DNA of 64,000 nt, taken from assembly GCA_021390615.1 (NCBI GenBank), contig JAJEJU010000022.1, positions 310,001 through 374,000 of the forward strand, given 5' to 3'. Under the pieces are notes generated by a model. That model did not search any database. It had not been told where the DNA came from and saw nothing but the letters and a program-made list of their open reading frames with translations. Positions 58,688 through 64,000 of the stretch are shown one piece after another; the stretch's first letter is position 1; each line of letters starts with the position of its first letter. A program made the position numbers and the translations under genes. The stretch comes from Rhodanobacteraceae bacterium ZG21-1 (GTDB lineage Bacteria; Pseudomonadota; Gammaproteobacteria; Xanthomonadales; Rhodanobacteraceae).

Positions 58688-59359
58688 TCAGGCCCGCGTG
58701 GGAATCACGTAGAGCACGATCGCCAGGAAGTGCAGCACGCTGCCGGCCAGCACGAACAGGTGCCACAGCGCATGGTGGTAAGGCAGCCGCCGCGCCAGAT
58801 AGAACGGCACGCCCAGGGTGTAGGCGGCGCCGCCGGCCAGCAGCAGGGTCATGCCGCCGGCCTGCAGGTGTTCGCTCAGCGGCTTGAAGGCGATCAGGCC
58901 GACCCAGCCCATGCCGATGTACATCAGCACCGACAGCTTGCGGTAGCGCCGCAGCACGCCTAGCTCCAGCGCACAGCCGGCGATGGCCAGCGTCCAGATC
59001 GCACCGAACAGGCTCCAGCCCCAGGCGCCCGGCAGAGCGATCAGGGTGAACGGCGTATAGGTGCCGGCGATCAGCAGGAAGATCGCGAGATGGTCGAAGG
59101 TGCGCAGCACGCGCTTGGCCAGCGGGCCGGGAATGGTGTGGTAAAGCGTGGACGCGGTGTACAGCAGCACCAGGGTGCTGCCGTAGATCGCGCAAGCCGT
59201 CACCGCACGCGCGTCGGCATGCAATGCGGCGACCGCCACCACGGTGGCCAGCCCAGCGATGCTGAGCAGGATGCCGATGCCGTGGATGATGCTGCTGGCC
59301 AGTTCGTCGCCGAAGTCATACGACGGCGCGGCCACGGCGCTGGCGCTGGTGGCGGACAT
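58688..59359 (-). CDS. trhA: Hemolysin III (TrhA/PAQR family)
   Basis: A 223-residue membrane protein with seven helices. The N-terminal SIIHGIGILLSIAG contains the conserved His, and TLYHTIPGPLAKRVLRTFDH then FLLIAGTYTPFTLIAL and GVPFYLARRLPYHHALWHLF are the metal-binding PAQR motifs. The bacterial members are linked to lipid and membrane-fluidity homeostasis. Convergent with the DUF885 gene. Confidence 0.92.
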   Translation of the reverse strand: MSATSASAVAAPSYDFGDELASSIIHGIGILLSIAGLATVVAVAALHADARAVTACAIYGSTLVLLYTASTLYHTIPGPLAKRVLRTFDHLAIFLLIAGTYTPFTLIALPGAWGWSLFGAIWTLAIAGCALELGVLRRYRKLSVLMYIGMGWVGLIAFKPLSEHLQAGGMTLLLAGGAAYTLGVPFYLARRLPYHHALWHLFVLAGSVLHFLAIVLYVIPTRA

Positions 59360-59687
59360 GGGAACTCCTCGACGCGGGGATCGCCGGCTGCGACAGTCCG
59401 CCTACCTTACCGTCGTCGCGGGGGTTTGCCTACGCCGCCGCACGGATGACGAGCCTCAGGCTGGCAGGCGCCGCCAGTCCCCCAAGTCGACTGGCGCGAG
59501 GTGAATCCGCCGCCTGGTGCCACCGCCAGTTATTTACGCCGACATCCCCGCACACAAGACATGCCGGAGAGCCGACCGATCCAGCCATCATGCAGGCACG
59601 ACGTCGCGCAGGCTAACCTGCTCATCGCCTGCCCGTCGCAGCGGCGCAGGTATTAAGCTGAAGCTAGGATCGTTTGCGGAGAACCCC
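59360..59687. other. 328-bp divergent intergenic region
   Basis: Between trhA (minus) and the universal stress gene (plus). No gene, repeat or clear operator is seen; GGAG at 59679 serves the stress-protein start. Confidence 0.5.
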
Positions 59688-60530
59688 ATGGCCGATATCG
59701 ATCTGCTGGTGCACGTGGAGACCCTGGAGGGGCAAGGCCCGGCTCTGCGCGTTGCGCGTGCGCTGGCCACGCGGCTGCCCGCGCGACTGGATGGCCTCTA
59801 TGTGGCCGATCTGCCCAGCGCCGCTTTCAACCTGCCGGAAGCGGTGCCGATGCACCTGGAAGAGGTGCGCCGCCGCTGCCACGACGCCGAGCTTCACGCC
59901 GAACGCTGGGCGCAGGAACAGGCCGAGAACGGCCTGGAGGGCCATTGGCGGGTCGCCCAGGGCGAACGCGTGCCGCTGCTGTGTCGCGCCGCGGCCGGCT
60001 ACACGTGGCTGGTGGTCGAACGCAATCGGCAGTATGGCGATGCGCCGGTCGGCTTCGGCACCGCCTCGCGCTGCGTGTTCGGCTGCAGCCGCCCGGTGGT
60101 GGTGGTGCCTGCCGGCGCCAATGTAGCCGCGACCGGCGTGCGCGTCTTGGTGGCCTGGAACGGCAGCCGCGAATCCAGCCTGGCGCTGGTCGCCGCCCTA
60201 CCCCTGCTGCAGCGCTGCGAGGAGGCGCTGGTGCTGGACGGCAGCGAACCGGAAGCAGCCGAGGACGGCAGCGACCGCCCCGCCACCCTGCCCCCGCCGG
60301 GCCTGGCCGACTGGCTGCGGCGCCGGCACGTGCCGGCGCGCATCCAGCGCCTCGAGGCCGGCCCCAGCCATGCCGCCGGCCCTGGCGTGCTCGAGGCCGC
60401 GCACGCCTTCGGCGCCGACCTGATCGTGATGGGCGCCTGGGGCCGCTCGCGCTTTTCGGAACTGGTGTTGGGCGGCACCACCCGCCACCTGTTCATGCAC
60501 AGCGATCTGCCGATGCTGGTCGCGCGCTGA
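59688..60530 (+). CDS. Tandem-domain universal stress protein
   Basis: A 280-residue protein with two UspA-like halves. The first half begins IDLLVHVETLEGQGPALRV; the second ends GADLIVMGAWGRSRFSELVL then GGTTRHLFMHSDLPMLV, which carries the G-x-x-G and GTT nucleotide-binding motif of Usp domains. The first half lacks that motif. ATG at 59688 follows GCGGAGAAC. A role in stress survival is typical of the family, not proven here. Confidence 0.85.
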   Translation: MADIDLLVHVETLEGQGPALRVARALATRLPARLDGLYVADLPSAAFNLPEAVPMHLEEVRRRCHDAELHAERWAQEQAENGLEGHWRVAQGERVPLLCRAAAGYTWLVVERNRQYGDAPVGFGTASRCVFGCSRPVVVVPAGANVAATGVRVLVAWNGSRESSLALVAALPLLQRCEEALVLDGSEPEAAEDGSDRPATLPPPGLADWLRRRHVPARIQRLEAGPSHAAGPGVLEAAHAFGADLIVMGAWGRSRFSELVLGGTTRHLFMHSDLPMLVAR

Positions 60531-60729
60531 CCTACCCGTATCGAGCATGGCCGTAGCGCCCCCCGTTTGGACGTCTAGGCTGCCGTAACCCCTTTTCATT
60601 CTCACTTGCGTTTCATCCCTGCAGCGGTCCAGACTGGCATCGCACGGTCGGGTTCCCCAGCGGCAAGCTCGCCCCGCGCCGTACCGATGCCAGCTGTCTC
60701 TTCTCATCCCGCGAGCAGGAGGTAGTTCT

Positions 60730-61401
60730 ATGTCACCAGCCAGTCTGCGCCTACCGTCGACCCAGCATCCCGACGCAGCGCGCATCGCCGCCTACAGCGC
60801 GGCCATCGCCGTCAACCTGATCGTGCTGCTGGCCGCGATGCGGCCTATCGCACCGCATTTCCTCGCCACCGTCGAACGCCCCAGAGCCACCGAGGTCATC
60901 TTCCGCGAACCGCCGCCGCCGGTGCCGCCACCGCCGCCGATCGAGCTGCAACAGATACCGAAGCCCGTGCCGACGCCGCACACCGCAGTCGTGCCGAAGC
61001 CGACCCCGGTGACGCCGCCGGTCGTCGTCGACGAGGGACAGACCACGCCCAAGCCGGTGGACACCCAGCCGACCCTGCAGCCGCAGGTCGAGGCGCCGCC
61101 GCAGCCGCCGGCGATATTGCCTGGCATCGCGACCCTGGCCTATCGCGCGTCGCCGCTGCGCTTCCCGGTGCAGGGCATACGCCAGCATGTGCAGGGCACG
61201 GTGTTGCTGCGCGTGCTGGTCGACGAGCAGGGCAAACCGATCCAGGTGGATATCGAACACACCAGCGGCTCCAGCCTGCTGGACCGCAGCGCACGCGAGC
61301 AGGTGATGGCCGGCTGGCTGTTCCAGCCCGCGACGGTGCACGGCACGCCGGTGAAGGCATGGGCCAGGGTGCCGGTGAAGTTCGATCTGCAGGATCTGTG
61401 A
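60730..61401 (+). CDS. TonB-family energy transducer
   Basis: A 223-residue protein: a membrane anchor (AYSAAIAVNLIVLLAAMRP), a Pro-rich periplasmic spacer (REPPPPVPPPPPIELQ and PKPVPTPHTAVVPKPTP), and a TonB C-terminal domain from LRFPVQGIRQHVQGTVLLRV with SSLLDRSAREQVMAGWLFQP. It transfers proton-motive energy to TonB-dependent receptors such as those at 22960 and 43909. No exbB or exbD is adjacent in the window. Confidence 0.9.
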   Translation: MSPASLRLPSTQHPDAARIAAYSAAIAVNLIVLLAAMRPIAPHFLATVERPRATEVIFREPPPPVPPPPPIELQQIPKPVPTPHTAVVPKPTPVTPPVVVDEGQTTPKPVDTQPTLQPQVEAPPQPPAILPGIATLAYRASPLRFPVQGIRQHVQGTVLLRVLVDEQGKPIQVDIEHTSGSSLLDRSAREQVMAGWLFQPATVHGTPVKAWARVPVKFDLQDL

Positions 61402-61416
61402 GCGAGCCTCGCTCAC
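61398..61416. terminator. Hairpin at the tonB stop
   Basis: GTGAGCGA (61398-61405), loop GCC, TCGCTCAC (61409-61416), a perfect 8-bp stem overlapping the tonB stop codon. No T-run follows. Confidence 0.45.
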
Positions 61417-61454
61417 GCGCTTGACCGACAGCGATCAAGTCCACCGAAACAGTG

Positions 61455-61488
61455 GGCCCGGCCCGGCAATGTTTCGCCGGACCGGGCC
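61455..61488. terminator. GC-rich hairpin between tonB and the small membrane gene
   Basis: GGCCCGGCCCGGC (61455-61467) pairs with GCCGGACCGGGCC (61476-61488) apart from one mismatch, with an 8-nt loop, in the convergent gap before the stop at 61527. Strong stem but no U-tract. Confidence 0.5.
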
Positions 61489-61526
61489 GTTCCACGGCAC
61501 CGAAAAACGCTTGCGATATTTGCGGT

Positions 61527-61811
61527 TCAACGCGCCGCCAGGATTGGCGCGGGACGTTGCGCGCTGCGCGCGATCGCCCACACCAGCGCCACCACCAGCA
61601 GCACCGGCAGGCACATCGGCAACAAGGCCAGCATCGCCAACGCCACGGCGACCAGCAGCGCCACGCCGCCGAATACCAGGCCGAGCACGCCGGCCACCAC
61701 ACCGAACAAGGCGCTGACCAAGCCAAAGGTGAGCTTGAACATCAGGCCGATCAGCGAACCGACCAGCCACAGCACACCGACCACTGCCGCCAGCACACTC
61801 AACGCAATCAT
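61527..61811 (-). CDS. Small hydrophobic membrane protein
   Basis: A 94-residue protein with GGAGGAAAGGTG before the ATG at 61811. It is almost entirely membrane-spanning: LSVLAAVVGVLWLVGSLIGL, LVSALFGVVAGVLGLVFGG and LALLPMCLPVLLVVALVWAI, three helices with a short basic C-terminus. No family recognised. It is transcribed divergently from the cupin gene at 62042. Confidence 0.7.
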   Translation of the reverse strand: MIALSVLAAVVGVLWLVGSLIGLMFKLTFGLVSALFGVVAGVLGLVFGGVALLVAVALAMLALLPMCLPVLLVVALVWAIARSAQRPAPILAAR

Positions 61812-62041
61812 CACCTTTCCTCCTGCACCGTCGCTCGCGCTTGGCTGAAGAACCGCCACATGCGACCCGGAAGCGGTGCGTGTGGCTAAGGCTGTCATCG
61901 ATGGGGTGATGCTAGGCGATATGCAAGTCCGGCGCATGGCGCAAAAGTCATGCGTGACCTTTGGCTGTAATGCTTAGCGCGTCTTTAACGATGCCCATGC
62001 TCCACTGATCTTCGTTCCTGAAGACCCGCGAGTTGCAACGC

Positions 62042-62611
62042 ATGAGCAAACGCACGCAAGGTTTGAAGGCGCTCCACGATATCGCGCTCGACCACTGCCA
62101 CGACGGCCACCCCGATCTGGCGGCGATGGCGCGCGATCTCGGACGTGCCGTGCATCAACAGACCCACGCCCTCGGCGACGGCCTGGCCGATCTGCGCGCG
62201 CGTTCACGCGGCTTCGAACGCTGGCTGCTCGGCAAGCGTCGTGGCATGAGCGTGCTGTTGATGGCGTGGCCGGCCAACCACATCACGCCGGTGCACGATC
62301 ACGCAGGCCTGTGGGGCCTCGAGCTGGTGCTGCACGGCGCGCTGGAAGTGCAGTCCTACACGCGCGAGCCGTCGGGCCAGCTGCGCATGGAAGGACGCGA
62401 TTGGCTCGGCCTCGGCGACGCCAGCTGGTTCGACGCGGACCACAGCTACGTGCACCGCTGCCGCAATTTGTCGCGCCACCAGACCGCGCTCTCGCTTCAC
62501 GTCTACGGCGGCGATCTGGCAAAGTACTTCGCCTACGAGCAGAGCGAATCGTCCGGGCACTGGATCGCGAAGCCGCAGCGCAGCGCGCTCGCCGGCCAGC
62601 TGACTCCCTGA
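62042..62611 (+). CDS. Cysteine-dioxygenase-like cupin
   Basis: A 189-residue cupin. ATG at 62042 is preferred over TTG 62033 in the same frame. The motif ANHITPVHDHAGLWGLELVL holds the first cupin histidines, and DADHSYVHRCRNLSRHQTAL with SLHVYGGDL holds the second. This is the cysteine dioxygenase/3-mercaptopropionate dioxygenase family, ferrous enzymes that oxidise thiols. The next gene is an FAD/NAD(P)-binding protein that may take part in the same sulfur pathway. Substrate unknown. Confidence 0.78.
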   Translation: MSKRTQGLKALHDIALDHCHDGHPDLAAMARDLGRAVHQQTHALGDGLADLRARSRGFERWLLGKRRGMSVLLMAWPANHITPVHDHAGLWGLELVLHGALEVQSYTREPSGQLRMEGRDWLGLGDASWFDADHSYVHRCRNLSRHQTALSLHVYGGDLAKYFAYEQSESSGHWIAKPQRSALAGQLTP

Positions 62612-62652
62612 CGAGCCGTCGCGCTCCGATTTCACCAGGCTGAAGGATTCTC

Positions 62653-64000
62653 ATGTTTCGACGGGTTGCCCTCATCGGCGGCGGCGCCGCAGCGGCAACG
62701 CTGCTCAGCGAGCTGCTCGATCGTCCCGCCACGCAACCGCTGCATCTGGACTGGTATACCGGCGACACCGGCGCGCTGGCGCGCGGTGTCGCCTACGGCA
62801 CCCACTCCGCACGCCACCTGCTCAACGTACGCGCGGCGTCGATGAGCATGTTCGCCGGCAAGCCGCGCGGCTTTCTGGATTTCGCCCAGCGCGGCGACGC
62901 CAGCATCGCCGGCACCGACTTCCTGCCGCGCCAGTTGTACGGCGACTATCTCGAGGCTGAAGTGAACCGCGCGCTGGAACTGGCGCGCGCGCACGGCCAC
63001 GACGTCCACCTGATCGCACATGCGGTCGATGCCGTGGTGCCCGAGAGCGACGGCGTCAACGTGATCTGCGGCGAGAACAGCGCGCATGTCGACGCGGCCG
63101 TGCTGGCGCTGGGCGCGTTGCCGCCGCAGCCGCTCGGCGGGGTCGCTCAGGCGGCGCTGGACAGCGGCCGCTACGTGGTCGATCCGTGGCGCTTCCTCGC
63201 CGCCGCGCAGCCCGATTCGCAGCCGCGCAAGGTCGTGCTGATCGGGCTGGGCCTCACCGCCGTGGACGTGCTGCTGGAACTGTCCGCGCTGTGGCCGAAC
63301 GCCGAGTTCACGGCAGTCTCGCGGCACGGCCTGTTTCCCGAGGCGCATCTGAGCAAGGCGTCGGCGCCGACCGACGACGGCGCCGAACTGGTCGAGCAGA
63401 TGCTCGAAGCGCCCGAAGTACGCAGCTGGACGCGCCTGCTGCGCGACACCACCGCGCGCAGCACTGACTGGCGCACCGTCGTCGACGGCTTGCGTCCGCA
63501 CCTGTCGGCGTTGTGGGCGGAGCTGCCGCCGCCGGAGCGCGCACGCTTCATGCGGCATGCGCGCTGGGCCTGGGAACGCGTGCGCCATCGCCTGCCGCCG
63601 CAGGTCGAGCAGGCCATGCATGCGCTGGAACAGAGCGACCGCCTGCATCGCCTGCGCGGACGCATGCGCGATGTGGAGCTGGCCAGCGAAGGGCTGCGCC
63701 TGAACCTGCAGCCGAACGGCGATGGTTCGGCCGTGCTGCCCGCCGACTACGTGATCCAGACCGTGGGCCTGAACACCGACGCGCGCCGCACCGGCCATCC
63801 GCTGGTGCGACAACTGGTGACCAACGGCCATGTCGCGCCCGATCCGCTCGGGCTCGGTTGCGACGCCACCGCCGACGGCCACCTGCGCCACAAGGACGGC
63901 ACCTGGCCACACCTTTTCGCGATCGGCAGCCTGCTGCGCGGCACCCTGTGGGAATCCACCGCGATGCCGGAAATCCGCGTGCAGGCCCGGCATCTGGCCG
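62653..64000 (+). CDS. FAD/NAD(P)-binding protein (NAD_binding_9 type), 3' end outside window
   Basis: The frame is open to the window edge, giving 449 residues from ATG 62653. N-terminal FRRVALIGGGAAAATLLSEL is the FAD Rossmann loop, LIGLGLTAVDVLLEL is a second GxGxxx site, and FPEAHLSKASAP with VIQTVGLNTDARRTGHPLV follows. The order and spacing match the HcaD/YdhS-like FAD-NAD(P)-binding family. The C-terminal region LFAIGSLLRGTLWESTAMP is also typical. The true end is to the right. Confidence 0.86.
   Translation, partial: MFRRVALIGGGAAAATLLSELLDRPATQPLHLDWYTGDTGALARGVAYGTHSARHLLNVRAASMSMFAGKPRGFLDFAQRGDASIAGTDFLPRQLYGDYLEAEVNRALELARAHGHDVHLIAHAVDAVVPESDGVNVICGENSAHVDAAVLALGALPPQPLGGVAQAALDSGRYVVDPWRFLAAAQPDSQPRKVVLIGLGLTAVDVLLELSALWPNAEFTAVSRHGLFPEAHLSKASAPTDDGAELVEQMLEAPEVRSWTRLLRDTTARSTDWRTVVDGLRPHLSALWAELPPPERARFMRHARWAWERVRHRLPPQVEQAMHALEQSDRLHRLRGRMRDVELASEGLRLNLQPNGDGSAVLPADYVIQTVGLNTDARRTGHPLVRQLVTNGHVAPDPLGLGCDATADGHLRHKDGTWPHLFAIGSLLRGTLWESTAMPEIRVQARHLA

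Overview
The window looks like one chromosome segment of a GC-rich gammaproteobacterium of the Xanthomonadales, most likely Rhodanobacteraceae (Dyella, Rhodanobacter or Frateuria type). Grounds: a PhoP/PhoQ pair of Xanthomonas type with a small PepSY gene in front, a birA-coaX-SPOR-tRNA-Thr order, several carbohydrate-type TonB-dependent receptors and enzymes, an isoamylase of the Pseudomonas extracellular type, and a secreted effector with a C-terminal domain like the Xanthomonas type IV secretion (XVIPCD) signal. The species assignment is inference.

Layout. Bases 1-5052 are the end of a prophage or integrative element: an ERF annealing recombinase, an SSB-tail-like partner, small zinc-ribbon and HTH proteins, a DUF4224-like protein and a tyrosine integrase, nearly all overlapping by 1-8 bases. 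The integrase abuts the 3' end of tRNA-Thr(UGU) (5095-5170, minus), the probable attachment site. Bases 5208-11852 are housekeeping, mostly on the minus strand: SPOR protein, coaX, birA, a small secreted protein, phoQ, phoP, PepSY protein and dusA.

Bases 11911-17284 hold the most unusual structure. Ten short genes, all on the minus strand, are each followed within 3-85 bp by a 24-nt hairpin repeat (arms GTCCGCTTT and AAAGCGGAC, loop GGGTCG, compensatory changes between copies). Repeat spacing is 325-935 bp and the leaders are short, so the region looks like a gene-cassette array without classical attC sites. Contents: a DHCW cupin, an Imm50-like immunity protein, a frameshifted SMI1/KNR4 gene, a TPR protein, a DUF6959-like protein, a small membrane protein and four unknowns.

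Bases 17330-20729 carry three secreted proteins (LprI-like, alpha/beta hydrolase, aspartyl protease). Bases 20849-39971 are an alpha-glucan (starch/maltodextrin) locus: a cytoplasmic-type GH13, a TonB-dependent receptor, a secreted GH13, a GH31, an isoamylase, another secreted GH13, a GH39, a six-hairpin glycosidase and an MFS transporter. A LacI regulator (48385-49425) and a sugar porter (49810-51234) lie 10-28 kb away. The same 14-bp operator TGAATACGTATGCA occurs twice between the GH13 gene and the receptor and once before the sugar porter, tying these into one proposed regulon: receptor imports oligosaccharides, periplasmic enzymes cut them, inner-membrane transporters take up the products.

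Bases 40126-42504 encode a probable type IV secreted nuclease effector. Bases 43375-47683 are a metal-uptake set (DUF2946, TonB-dependent receptor, PepSY membrane protein with a Met/His-rich loop). The remainder is ordinary: TMEM175-like channel, fpr, SDR plus tautomerase with a divergent LysR, RIO-type kinase, DUF456, DUF885, hemolysin III, universal stress protein, TonB, a cysteine-dioxygenase-like cupin and an FAD/NAD(P)-binding protein cut by the window edge.
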